Under the pieces are notes generated by a model, which worked only from the letters and a program-made list of their open reading frames with translations, made no database searches and was not told where the DNA came from. From JAIYDJ01 sp031400505 (lineage in GTDB: Bacteria; Pseudomonadota; Alphaproteobacteria; Rhodobacterales; Rhodobacteraceae): 64,000 nt of DNA. Positions 46,446 through 54,457 of this stretch are shown here, in pieces. The DNA lies in NCBI GenBank assembly GCA_031400505.1, contig JANNPZ010000087.1, forward strand, positions 1 to 64,000, given 5' to 3'. The position numbers and the translations under genes are program-made. The first letter of the stretch is position 1, and each line of letters starts with the position of its first letter.

Positions 46446-46741
46446 TTGCCGATCCAGGGCTTGAGCTTTCGTGACAAAAAATCGTTGGCGACCGCCAGCT
46501 CTCCGATCTTGGCGTGCAGGTCACGGACCGTTTCTTCTGCAACCTCGGTCGCAGCCGCAGCCCTGCCGCCGCGTTCAAAGATGCCTGCCGCACCCTCAAG
46601 CAGCGACCGTTTCCATTGATGGATCATCGTCGGATGCACGCCATATTCGGCGGCCAGTTCCGACACCGTGCTCTCCCCCTTCACGGCCTCCAGCGCCACA
46701 CGCGCCTTGAATGCTGCATCGTGGTTCCTGCGTTTCGACAT
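46442..46741 (-). CDS. IS3-family transposase OrfA (copy A)
   Basis: A 99-residue helix-turn-helix protein (NHDAAFKARVALEAVKGE, VSELAAEYGVHPTMIHQWK) with a C-terminal coiled coil. It is the DNA-binding partner of the OrfB that follows. Confidence 0.93.
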   Translation of the reverse strand: MSKRRNHDAAFKARVALEAVKGESTVSELAAEYGVHPTMIHQWKRSLLEGAAGIFERGGRAAAATEVAEETVRDLHAKIGELAVANDFLSRKLKPWIGK

Positions 46742-46821
46742 ATCCTGATCTCCTCGTCTTAGGGATCAGCAGACCTCAGATCGTAGCTTCCGTCACTGTC
46801 CGATTTTCGGGGGGTAGCTCA

Positions 46822-48082
46822 CAACAGCCGCCATCAGTACGTGGGTGGAGGACAATCCGAAGAAGGATTCTGCTTCTGCCATCTGTGTCTTCGCCTCCTA
46901 TCGGGGTATCGGTCCGCTAGCGGACAAGGACACCCCGTCCGTCGTGCGTTACGTCAGCGACCCGTGATACACAATCTCGGAACGCCTTAAGGTTGCAGAC
47001 ACCTGTCTCCGTGGATCACCCAAGCCCGCACCGGCCGCTCAAATGCTGGTGCCGATTATCCGGCCCATCCGGCTGGATCGGTCCGACATCCATAGATGTA
47101 AAGATGCAGAGCTCACCGTCTGGGCGAGATCCGGGTTGAGGAGGTTAGGGCGGGGAAACGTGCCGAACCCCCAATCGATCCCCATCATGTTGATCGCCAA
47201 AACCTAGGACTTCGACCCATGGGCAGGGACCAGCCGACCGTTCCCCGATCGGGACGCGGCCATTCCTCGGTTTCCGCGGCTTCGTGATCGGAACTGACCC
47301 GAGGCTGAGGTTCTGCGCCGGGTCATCCAGACAGGTCTTACCCCGCGCGCAATGGTGTGCATCTGCGCTTGTCGTGAACAGGAACGGTGCTCGTCGCCGT
47401 GCATCCGATGTCCGGGTGTAGTTCATCGCTCGACCGTCGTGCCCGCTGATGCCTTTCTGGTGGACGATTGATCGGCGAGCGTGAGCGGCGGCGTTGACCC
47501 GGCTGCACAGACTCGAGGAGAGGCGGCACGTGGGGGCGAGGCTGTTGCGAGTCCCTGGGGTGCGCAGATGTGACGTCGCCCTCTGGCGCGGCTCTGACGA
47601 GTCCTATGACGATTGGGGGCATGGCACCTATTTGCATGTTGGCCCACGAAGCAATCGAGACAAAGGCTCTGGCTCACTGCACGACCCATTCACCAGCACT
47701 CACCGTCAGGATGGAGCGCGCGCGTCGCACCACCACATCGACCATCGCGTGCCGTTGATGGGCTGAAATTCAGTCCCGAGCACCGGGGTGGCGTGGGATG
47801 CGTTCCTTACAGGAGTGCAAAATTGCTCCGAGCGGCTCGCAGATGGAAACCGAAGGCAAACTTAGGGTAACGTGAGGGGCATTTGCCGGTCTGATTGTTC
47901 TGCTGGACTCTGGATCGTGCCCTTGGCCAATCACTTTGGCTGCACGACGGAGAAAATCTTCCCGACCCCGTCAGCTTCGCGCACCCCTGATGTTATCGTT
48001 CGGTCGATGTTTTCGGCGACTAAGTTGACGCCTAGTTGACAGATCCAAGGCCGCGGCAACTTTTGGGTGCGCTATCTGATCC
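46822..48082. other. 1.26 kb without a recognisable gene
   Basis: Open frames here overlap on both strands and none resembles a known family. The segment includes the second copy of the 154-base diverged repeat (47137-47290). It lies between IS3 copy A and hipA and is probably decayed cargo. Confidence 0.5.
47137..47290. repeat. Diverged 154-base island repeat, copy 2
   Basis: Shares ordered blocks with 35479-35632, including CCTAGGACTTCGACCCATGG and GCGGCCATTCCTCGG. The orientation is the same, about 11.7 kb away. Confidence 0.65.
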
Positions 48083-49384
48083 TCATGGCCGGTTTACGAT
48101 CAGCGCATCCCTCTCGGGGATCGTGATCTGTAGCCCTGCCGCCGTTGCCAGGTTGCGGGCCTGCTCCGCGATCGCATCACCGACCTGTTTTCGCTTCAGG
48201 CCCTGCAGACCGTCGATCCGCTCGACCGCCGCACGGATCAGCGTGTGCACACGACGCCGCAGCGCGGGTGTGTAGCGAGGGAAGCCGAGGGCTAGAACTA
48301 GGGCCTCGATGTCAGCCGGCGTGATGTCGTCGGTCATCGTTGCCGACCCGATGTGGAACGACAGTTGGTGCAGGACGTCCGGATCGATCAGGGTCGGGAA
48401 GATGTCATAGGCTGGCGCCAGCTGGGGGCGGGGGCCGGTGTAGACGAGGGCGTGGTTCTTGGCGTGGTTGTCGGTATTGCCCAACAGCAGGTTCGCCAGC
48501 GTGACATCCAGAAACGCCATCCGTGCGAGACCCGGATTTTCGGTCTGCTGCAGGATTTGGCCAATCGCTTTCGCAGAAAAACAGCGGTCGGGCGTGCCGT
48601 TGCGCTGATACTTCAACGACGGACCGAGACCGAGGGCCTGCGCAAAATCTTCCTGATGCAAGCGGCTGACATTGTCACCGTCGATGACCCTGTCGAACCT
48701 GGTGATCAGCAAACCCTGCAGATCGCCTTCCCCGAGGATTTCGGTTTGCGAGACGGGGTGGGTCAGCATGTCAGCCATCAGCGTCGTGGCAAGATGTTCG
48801 GCCTCGACATCCCCCATATCTCGCAGCCGTGGCACCTTCAGGATATGCGTGGTCGGCACGTTTCGATCGGGTTTGGGTAAGGCAAAGCTTCCATCCGGCA
48901 ACCGCGTCAGCGCGATCTTGCCCTGAACGCCGGCGAGCGGCGACGGGTCGCGCGTGGTGTCGGGCAGGCGCCGCCGATCCCGCAGCGAGGTCATGATCTC
49001 GGCGAGAGTCCGTGCGTCCAGCGGGTCGTAGTCCGTCCTCAGGTTGCCGGGTTGCTTGGCCGGTCCTTCGCCCTGTGGCACGCAGGAAATTGCCCCTGGA
49101 CAGTCACGGCCGAGATGATGGAGCAGACCAACGATGTTGTTGAAGTCGAGCCCGTAGCGTTCCATCACCTGATCGCGCATCGCATTCTCGAACAGCAGGT
49201 TCGCAAAGAAGCCGCGGGTGTCGGCATCGCCGAAGGCTTGTTCGCGCAGCGGCAAGGACAGTGACAGCGGATGCGGCAATGCGTCGGTCACATACCGGAA
49301 CTGAACAGCACCATCATCACCACGCGAGAGCTGCCCTATCGGTGTAGTGATGCCCTCGAGGTGCACATCCAACAGCAGCACCAT
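48083..49384 (-). CDS. hipA: HipA-family serine/threonine kinase toxin
   Basis: A 433-residue HipA. The N-terminal Couple_hipA domain (GQLSRGDDGAVQFRY, LPHPLSLSLPLRE) is followed by the kinase core: the P-loop-like LAGVQGKIAL, THILKVPR, the catalytic loop GNTDNHAKNHALVY (about residue 305) and AYDIFP with the metal-binding Asp. In E. coli, HipA phosphorylates GltX and halts translation. At the position of the autophosphorylated Ser of E. coli HipA this protein seems to have Pro (SPLAG). It overlaps hipB by one base (TGATG). Confidence 0.92.
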   Translation of the reverse strand: MVLLLDVHLEGITTPIGQLSRGDDGAVQFRYVTDALPHPLSLSLPLREQAFGDADTRGFFANLLFENAMRDQVMERYGLDFNNIVGLLHHLGRDCPGAISCVPQGEGPAKQPGNLRTDYDPLDARTLAEIMTSLRDRRRLPDTTRDPSPLAGVQGKIALTRLPDGSFALPKPDRNVPTTHILKVPRLRDMGDVEAEHLATTLMADMLTHPVSQTEILGEGDLQGLLITRFDRVIDGDNVSRLHQEDFAQALGLGPSLKYQRNGTPDRCFSAKAIGQILQQTENPGLARMAFLDVTLANLLLGNTDNHAKNHALVYTGPRPQLAPAYDIFPTLIDPDVLHQLSFHIGSATMTDDITPADIEALVLALGFPRYTPALRRRVHTLIRAAVERIDGLQGLKRKQVGDAIAEQARNLATAAGLQITIPERDALIVNRP

Positions 49385-49605
49385 CAGCTGCTCACCGTCA
49401 GGCGCAGACCAAGATCACGGCAGATCTGCAGCACCAGACCGATCTGGGCGGTCGGCTTGCCATTCTCGATGGCGCTGACCGTCCCGGTGGAAACGCCACT
49501 CTGCGCCGAGACTTCTTCCTGACGCAGCTTCAGGGCCCGCCTGCGCGCCCGGATCGCGCGACCGAGGGATGAGGGATCGTCGATGGAGATCAGAGGTCCA
49601 GACAT
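49384..49605 (-). CDS. hipB: HipB-like XRE antitoxin
   Basis: A 73-residue helix-turn-helix protein (LGRAIRARRRALKLRQEE, SAQSGVSTGTVSAIENGK) directly before hipA, the standard antitoxin position. I chose the ATG at 49605 because a dyad-symmetric element lies just upstream and would otherwise be inside the coding region. The frame is open to 49668. It should bind HipA and repress its own promoter. Confidence 0.88.
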   Translation of the reverse strand: MSGPLISIDDPSSLGRAIRARRRALKLRQEEVSAQSGVSTGTVSAIENGKPTAQIGLVLQICRDLGLRLTVSS

Positions 49606-49624
49606 TTTTCCGCGCTCGCTGATA

Positions 49625-49655
49625 TTTCTGAGATGATGCATCAGTTTTCCAGAAA
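49625..49655. promoter_or_regulatory. Operator-like dyad upstream of hipBA
   Basis: A perfect 10-base palindrome TGATGCATCA at 49634-49643 is flanked by TTTCTG (49625-49630) and CAGAAA (49650-49655), which are mutual reverse complements. This is a plausible HipB-binding site. Confidence 0.45.
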
Positions 49656-49681
49656 TTTCAACGATCATGCAAAAACATCAT

Positions 49682-49909
49682 TCAGCACCGATCTTTTGCC
49701 GTTTTATCGGTGATCGTGTATGCGGAAGCTTCACCTCGCGGCTGCGAGACTGCCGCCCGCAGCGCCTGAACCCCGGCCATTGTCAGTGGTGGATCGGAAT
49801 CGCCGGCAACCTGGCGCAACATATCAATCCAATCCCGCTCGTTCTGGCTGAACGGAGCTGTCGAGGGCAACTTGAAACCCTCGACTACACGTCGGTCGTG
49901 CTCCTTCAT
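49682..49909 (-). CDS. Small protein sharing a tail motif with the upstream XRE regulator
   Basis: A 75-residue protein. Its middle, NERDWIDMLRQVAGDSDPPLT, matches the C-terminal tail of the XRE protein encoded just upstream (NEMAWIVEIREASGDTDPRLT), so the two are partly paralogous. It has no helix-turn-helix of its own. Its ATG overlaps the XRE stop (ATGA), indicating coupling. Function unknown; possibly a dimerisation partner or a truncated regulator. Confidence 0.65.
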   Translation of the reverse strand: MKEHDRRVVEGFKLPSTAPFSQNERDWIDMLRQVAGDSDPPLTMAGVQALRAAVSQPRGEASAYTITDKTAKDRC

Positions 49910-50307
49910 TTCCCGAAAATCCCCCGGATGGCGGCACCCGCGCGCGATGTCAGCCGGGGATCGGTGTCACCGGAGGCTTCGCGGATCTCAACGATCCAGG
50001 CCATCTCGTTTTTGCTGATTGGCTGTCCGATGATTTCGTAGATTGCGGCTGCCGCGGTGCTGCCTTCGCTCTGTTCAAGGGCCAGACGCAGCAAGAGTGC
50101 CGGATCCGACTCCAGCGCTTTCGCGAGGGCCGGAACGCGATCGATCGGCAGCTTGGTCGCGCCCTGCTTGATCATGGTGATCATGTTCTGATGCACGAAC
50201 CCGGCTTCCTCGGCGATCTCGGCCTGGGTCTTCTTGTGCTTCAGTTCCAGCAAACGCGCATCGAGGAACTTCGCCAGCCGTGTATTCTCATAGGGCTTCT
50301 TCGCCAT
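49906..50307 (-). CDS. XRE-family transcriptional regulator with W-I-x3-R tail
   Basis: A 133-residue regulator. The helix-turn-helix is KTQAEIAEEAGFVHQNMITMI, preceded by a FLDARLLELKHK helix. The C-terminal tail contains NEMAWIVEIREASGDTDPRL. The start at 50307 has GGAG at ideal spacing; longer frames begin at 50313 or 50331. An inverted repeat lies just upstream, suggesting self-repression. It is the first gene of a two-gene operon. Confidence 0.85.
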   Translation of the reverse strand: MAKKPYENTRLAKFLDARLLELKHKKTQAEIAEEAGFVHQNMITMIKQGATKLPIDRVPALAKALESDPALLLRLALEQSEGSTAAAAIYEIIGQPISKNEMAWIVEIREASGDTDPRLTSRAGAAIRGIFGK

Positions 50308-50325
50308 CATCATCTCCGAGTTCGA

Positions 50326-50346
50326 TGACATGCGTGCTGCGTGTCA
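50326..50346. promoter_or_regulatory. Inverted repeat upstream of the XRE operon
   Basis: TGACATGC at 50326-50333 is matched by GCGTGTCA at 50339-50346, with one mismatch in eight. It is 19 bases upstream of the XRE start codon, a fitting place for an autoregulatory operator. Confidence 0.45.
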
Positions 50347-50386
50347 TACTCGATTTATAGCGACGGGCTGATGGGGAACCGGGGGA
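50341..50386 (-). promoter_or_regulatory. Shared promoter-like element, copy near the XRE operon
   Basis: A 46-base stretch that matches 53001-53046 at about 34 of 46 positions without gaps. Shared blocks are TGTCAT, ATTTAT, GCGACGG, GATGG and CCGGG. On the minus strand it contains TATAAAT, a good -10 candidate for the XRE operon. The remaining 50387-50768 shows no gene. Confidence 0.5.
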
Positions 50387-50768
50387 TGCAATTGCAAACT
50401 GAAGAGGGCCATGACTCACGTAGTTGCAGACACAAACCAAACTGGGGGTGCGCACCATGAAGCGCGACACTGGCGCGTAATCGACGGGGTTACCATGGGC
50501 AAAGATAGCCACAATCAGATGTCGGCTGGATAATGCGGAACAGGAGGAATCTAAGTTGTAACGATGCAGCATGGCCGCAAAATTTGGAGGTAACGGCCGT
50601 TCAGCGGGATACTCCTCTCCGGGCTATCCCCGGCGCCACTAGCAAACTGGGTCCGCGCCGGAGAAAACTGAATTGAGGCTTCACCTGCTCTTGGGCCATT
50701 AACCAGTCATCTTCGAGGCAGATATGTCCTACCTAGTTCGCTGAAGAAAGTGTGGTCGATCGAGCGAT

Positions 50769-52565
50769 TCATTTGAACTTCCAGTGAAATCGCAAGAAAG
50801 ATCCAAGATGCGATGCTGCCAGTGCGGAGTGCTTTATTGCCGCATCCGTCAGCAACGGCCTGAACTCCTTGAGCCATGCAATCTCCTTAGCGAATTGGTC
50901 CGTTGCGCCCTGCCTTTCCGCCAGCTTTTCGAGCACCCGCCCCAATTGTTCGGTCCGGCCCTCGCGGAGATGGAGAAGACACTGCTCGACAAAGCTGCTC
51001 ATGTCGAAAAGATGCACGAATTGGGTTTCGTGCAAGGAGCGACCATCGGGCCGATACTCGATCTCTGCGAGGAACCGGTCGAGATCCATACCGAACGCCT
51101 TCTGTAAGGTTTCGATCTGTTCCGGTTGGCTGGCATAGTGTGCGGCCATCTGCGCATCTCGCATTGCACCCATAACCTTAAAGAATTCCTTGTCCGGCTC
51201 ACAACCATATCCGCCGAATGAGAAGCGATTACTTTGGCACTCCCAGCCGAGCAACTTTCCATATTCTGCGGGTGGCACACCACCGCAAGAGGCCAGTTCA
51301 TCAATTCGATCGAGTATCCTCTTGAGGAGAGCTTCCTCCGCCTCGTGCCGCTCGCCATATTCTTCAATTCTCAGGAGGCTGTCGGCAACGTGCAGAAACG
51401 GGCCCGGCTCTAAAAGGGCGTTGTTGAATAGGAATTGCTCACCGCTCTCCACCAGCACTTTCAGCTCCGCCCAACTGCGATCTCCCCAATGGGCAAGTTG
51501 CAGCCAGAGCGGATTTGGATCCCTCTGGTTGAATTGCCCGCTCTCACCGAGGAGCTGATTCAGGCGTGCCGTTTCCGCGTGGCCGTCGTGAAGCAGCAGC
51601 CGACCCAGTTCAGCCCCTAATACTCCTCCATCCCCGGCGAAGATTTCTGCTCGAGAGTGCTTGCGCTGAATTTTCAGGAAGCGCTCCTTGGCATCTGCGT
51701 TCTCGGGTTTTCCCCAGTCTTTGAGGGTTCTTCTATCGATGTCAGCCCTTGAAATCTCTCCGTAACCAACAGCCATCGAGAGCGCGAGGTAGCTTCTGGT
51801 GAACCTGTCCATCGCATGTCGAACCTCGAGATACTTCGGCTCTACTCTGTCGATAACCATGCAAAGTTCGCGCATCGCATTCCTGAGAACTCGAAGATTT
51901 CTGTAATCGGCAGAACGGAAGGCCTCATCGACTATGGTCAGACTGCCCGCCAGGTATGTCCGCCCCGCGCCGTCAGGCATCGATGCGATAAAGCTTGGGA
52001 ACGCGCCCTCCAGATCCGCTTCCACCTCAAGTCTTTTCCCAACCAGCTTCTCCACATGTCTGAAGAATTCACCCAGCTTTTCTCGCTCGTCCGAATGGAC
52101 GATCATGATCAATCGCTTCCCCTCGTGCTCAATGAATTGATTGAGCAGTCCCAGAAGCACTTGGTGATCGATCGGCGCACGCTCGATGTCGTCAAAGACC
52201 AATGTATCCGGCAGGGATCGCAGCAACCCTTCCTCAAACACATCCTTCGCTAAAGTTCCAATGTCGCCCAGCTTGAAGACCTTGGATATGCCGTTTGCCA
52301 CAGCTGCGGCGCGGTTGGCCGCGTCAGCGCCAAGGCTCTCCCGGAGAACGGCGCTCCGGAACATAGCCGGATCAGCGACCCCATTGAGGGTTACATATCG
52401 ATATTCATGCCTGATATCTGTAAGAACCTTGCGAACGAAATACGTCTTACCGGCACCCCATCGCCCCTCGATCATGAGGGCGTAACCGGGTTTCTGCATT
52501 TTCGCGTAGGTGCCGATGGCGCCCTCGACGTGAAAATTAATCTTTGGCTTTGCAATGGCGTCCAT
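50769..52565 (-). CDS. KAP-family P-loop NTPase
   Basis: A 598-residue NTPase. Walker A is GRWGAGKTYF (residues about 34-43) and Walker B is LVFDDIERA (about 122-130), followed by helical repeats with no other known domain and no membrane helices. KAP-type NTPases are frequent in bacterial defence islands, where they may act as signalling switches. No effector gene is adjacent. I chose the ATG at 52565 because the conserved region begins soon after; the frame stays open to 52619. Confidence 0.82.
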   Translation of the reverse strand: MDAIAKPKINFHVEGAIGTYAKMQKPGYALMIEGRWGAGKTYFVRKVLTDIRHEYRYVTLNGVADPAMFRSAVLRESLGADAANRAAAVANGISKVFKLGDIGTLAKDVFEEGLLRSLPDTLVFDDIERAPIDHQVLLGLLNQFIEHEGKRLIMIVHSDEREKLGEFFRHVEKLVGKRLEVEADLEGAFPSFIASMPDGAGRTYLAGSLTIVDEAFRSADYRNLRVLRNAMRELCMVIDRVEPKYLEVRHAMDRFTRSYLALSMAVGYGEISRADIDRRTLKDWGKPENADAKERFLKIQRKHSRAEIFAGDGGVLGAELGRLLLHDGHAETARLNQLLGESGQFNQRDPNPLWLQLAHWGDRSWAELKVLVESGEQFLFNNALLEPGPFLHVADSLLRIEEYGERHEAEEALLKRILDRIDELASCGGVPPAEYGKLLGWECQSNRFSFGGYGCEPDKEFFKVMGAMRDAQMAAHYASQPEQIETLQKAFGMDLDRFLAEIEYRPDGRSLHETQFVHLFDMSSFVEQCLLHLREGRTEQLGRVLEKLAERQGATDQFAKEIAWLKEFRPLLTDAAIKHSALAASHLGSFLRFHWKFK

Positions 52566-52766
52566 TGAGGTGACCTTTTGGTTCAGCTTCAGCCTATGCG
52601 CTGAAGTCATCCCCCGCAACTTCGCCGCCGACTCTGCGCGTCACCACGATGGCAATCTGTAGTAGGGTGTTGGCATCGGACGTCTGCAGTCAAGCTGGCC
52701 GAAGTGCGTGACAATTCCGATCCGAGATTGGCTGGCCGAACACTTGCTGCCTAGAGGGAGATTTTC

Positions 52767-52907
52767 GTGACGGCAGTTTTCGGGGCGATAATTGTGATGT
52801 TGCAGGTGCTGTTGGTTATCCTGGTGATGGTGATGGTGATGGTGATGGTGATGGAGGTGGTGTGTTTATCCTTCCGACGGGTCCGGCGCGACCGTGTGAC
52901 CAGATGA
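52767..52907 (+). CDS. Possible small hydrophobic peptide encoded across a GGTGAT microsatellite
   Basis: A 46-codon frame from GTG 52767 with GGGAG upstream. It encodes one long hydrophobic helix (AIIVMLQVLLVILVMVMVMV) and a basic tail (FRRVRRDRVTR). The helix includes a VM repeat from the hexanucleotide repeat at about 52822-52852. It competes with the overlapping GD-repeat frame of the pseudogene, so it may be fortuitous. Confidence 0.25.
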   Translation: MTAVFGAIIVMLQVLLVILVMVMVMVMVMEVVCLSFRRVRRDRVTR

Positions 52908-52996
52908 CCCTGAACGAGCAGGATTGGATCGAGTTCATCCGGGTGATCCGCTGAGAGAGCGATCCCAAGATCCCCTCAAGCGTTACCCATGCGCAA
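52820..52996 (+). pseudogene. Decayed paralogue of the XRE-operon tail domain
   Basis: The frame reads a GD repeat, then VFILPTGPARPCDQ and NEQDWIEFIRVIR, an in-frame TGA at 52952-52954, then ESDPKIP. Aligned with the two intact proteins near 50 kb, the stop sits exactly where they have Gly (a GGA to TGA change). The helix-turn-helix part is missing or unrecognisable. Confidence 0.55.
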
Positions 52997-53000
52997 TGCC

Positions 53001-53046
53001 TGTCATGGTCAATTTATGGCGACGGCGAGATGGCAAGCCGGGAGAC
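53001..53046 (-). promoter_or_regulatory. Shared promoter-like element, copy upstream of the KAP gene
   Basis: Matches 50341-50386 over 46 gapless bases at about 74% by eye. On the minus strand it reads TTGCCATCTCG, then CATAAATTGACC. It lies about 430 bases before the KAP start, so it could be that gene's distant promoter or a decayed copy. Confidence 0.4.
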
Positions 53047-53159
53047 GTGACGACAACAATCGCTGTGATACTTGGTTTGCAGCCTGTCTGTAACCCATTG
53101 TTCTGATTGACCCCTGAAAACACTTGGTTTGCAAAAAATATACGCATTATCAATGACAT

Positions 53160-53213
53160 GCATCAGACTACGAATCTGAGGGTCGGGCGTTCGAATCGCT
53201 CTGGGTCCACCAA
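53160..53213. repeat. attR: 54-bp copy of the tRNA-Arg 3' end
   Basis: Identical to 23037-23090. Only the 3' part of the tRNA is present, so this is the displaced attachment site and not a second tRNA gene. It marks the right end of the island. The 248 bases that follow, to 53461, hold no recognisable gene. Confidence 0.95.
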
Positions 53214-53461
53214 AATTCATAGACAGATCAAGCAGTTACAGGCGATGGCTTCGGCCAGCGGCCTCATACTGCGCCAATCCTGATACAATACGACTATGTG
53301 AAGTATCAGCGGGGGGCGAAGTGCTGCCTTTCGGCGGAAACCGGTGGCTTTCCCGAATCGATCCAGCGCCAAAACCTGTTGGCTCGCGGATAGATCGTCG
53401 ATCCCCGCCAGTATCAGAAATTGGCGCTTTGGTGCTGCAGGCCCGCTAGAGCGGGTTGCGT

Positions 53462-53552
53462 TCAATCGGTTTCAAATCCCGCGGCTTTGAAGAAGTTGTA
53501 GCACTCTTCGTCCTCGAAGAGGTTGCAGACCTGTCCGACGGCTTGCCAGAGC
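53462..53552 (-). pseudogene. C-terminal remnant of a probable IS630-family transposase
   Basis: The minus-strand frame outside the IS3 end reads LWQAVGQVCNLFEDEECYNFFKA and ends FETD, which resembles the tail of IS630-type transposases (from memory). The remainder is not seen on the far side of the IS3 element, so the gene was truncated as well as interrupted. Confidence 0.5.
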
Positions 53553-54457
53553 TGAGCTACTCCCCGTCTCTTGGACGGTTTCCGGGGTATGTTAAGCTCT
53601 TTTTTTTGCACCTGCCGGTCGGGTTGGGTTTCGTCGATTGCCCGTCGATAGAACACGGCGGGCGGGGTACCGCCAAGGGCGGAGTGCGGACAGTGGTGGT
53701 TGTAGAAGGTGATCCAGCGGGCGATGTCAGCCTTTGCCTGTGATCCGGTCTCCCAGGCGTTTAGGGAGACGCACTCGTATTTCAACGATCGCCAGAGGCG
53801 CTCGATGAAGACGTTGTCGATGCAGCGGCCTTTGCCGTCCATCGAGATGCGGCTGCCCGCCCGTTTCAGCCGGTCAGTCCAGGCGAAGGACGTGAACTGG
53901 CTGCCCTGGTCGGTATTCATTATGTCTGGCTCACCGAATTGGTGGATGGCCTCGTTCAGCGCTTCGGCGCAAAAGTCGGCCTCCTGGGTGTTCGAGATGC
54001 GCCAGGCCAGTACTTTCCGGGTGAACCAATCCATGATGGCGACCAGGTAGAGGAACCCGCGCTGCATCGGGATGTAGGTGATGTCGGCGCACCAGACTTG
54101 ACCCGGCCGATCCACCCGCAAACCGCCCATCAGATAGGGATAGGTCTTGTGTCCCTTCGCGGGCTTGCTGGCGTTGGGCGTCTGATAGATCGGCATCAAC
54201 CCCATGAGGCGCATCAGCCGCCGGATGCGCTTCTCGTTCACGGGGTGCCCGCCGTTGCGCAAATGCCAGGTCATCTGCCATACGCCGTAGAAGGGCGTGT
54301 CGAGGAACTGCTTGTCGATCACCCGCATCTGCGTAAGGTTGGTGTCTGTTTCACCCAAGGGGCTGTAGTAGAACGACGATCTGGAGATCGACAGCAAGCG
54401 GCACTGCTTGCCAATCGATAGATGAGGATGGTCAGGTTCAATCATCCGACGCCTCAC
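53462..54457 (-). CDS. IS3-family transposase OrfB (copy B), reading through the IS end
   Basis: A DDE transposase with DITYIP, MNTDQGSQFTS and VFIERLWRSLKYE intact. It begins at GTG 54457, overlapping orfA. Unlike copy A it has no stop inside the element: after the run of eight A bases near 53607 the frame continues through the terminal repeat into the neighbouring IS630 remnant, giving a fused tail. A one-base slip in that run would restore an in-element stop. Confidence 0.85.
   Translation of the reverse strand: MRRRMIEPDHPHLSIGKQCRLLSISRSSFYYSPLGETDTNLTQMRVIDKQFLDTPFYGVWQMTWHLRNGGHPVNEKRIRRLMRLMGLMPIYQTPNASKPAKGHKTYPYLMGGLRVDRPGQVWCADITYIPMQRGFLYLVAIMDWFTRKVLAWRISNTQEADFCAEALNEAIHQFGEPDIMNTDQGSQFTSFAWTDRLKRAGSRISMDGKGRCIDNVFIERLWRSLKYECVSLNAWETGSQAKADIARWITFYNHHCPHSALGGTPPAVFYRRAIDETQPDRQVQKKELNIPRKPSKRRGVAQLWQAVGQVCNLFEDEECYNFFKAAGFETD

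Larger units (their letters stand above)
45552..46821 (-). mobile_element. IS3-family insertion sequence, copy A
   Basis: A 1270-base element with imperfect terminal repeats (TGAGCTACTCCCC left, TGAGCTACCCCCC inward from the right), carrying orfA and orfB on the minus strand. It is related to the copy at 53553-54830 but clearly diverged from it. No target duplication is evident. Confidence 0.88.
23091..53159. mobile_element. Genomic island integrated in tRNA-Arg (about 30 kb)
   Basis: The island is bounded by the 54-bp att repeats, with a tyrosine integrase gene 46 bases inside the left end. Cargo includes Fic, Type ISP restriction, DUF262/HNH, a CHAT-protease operon, hipBA, a KAP NTPase, regulators, recombinases, IS elements and a prophage remnant. 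No conjugation or replication genes are visible, so it is probably an integrative but not self-transmissible element, or the remains of one. Confidence 0.92.

Noticed and set aside
52822..52862. CRISPR or other regular array
   Set aside because: The GGTGAT units are a contiguous microsatellite with no spacers; no CRISPR-like repeat-spacer pattern was seen anywhere in the window.
53160..53213. A second tRNA-Arg gene
   Set aside because: Only the 3' 54 bases match; the acceptor 5' strand and D-arm are absent, so it is an att site.
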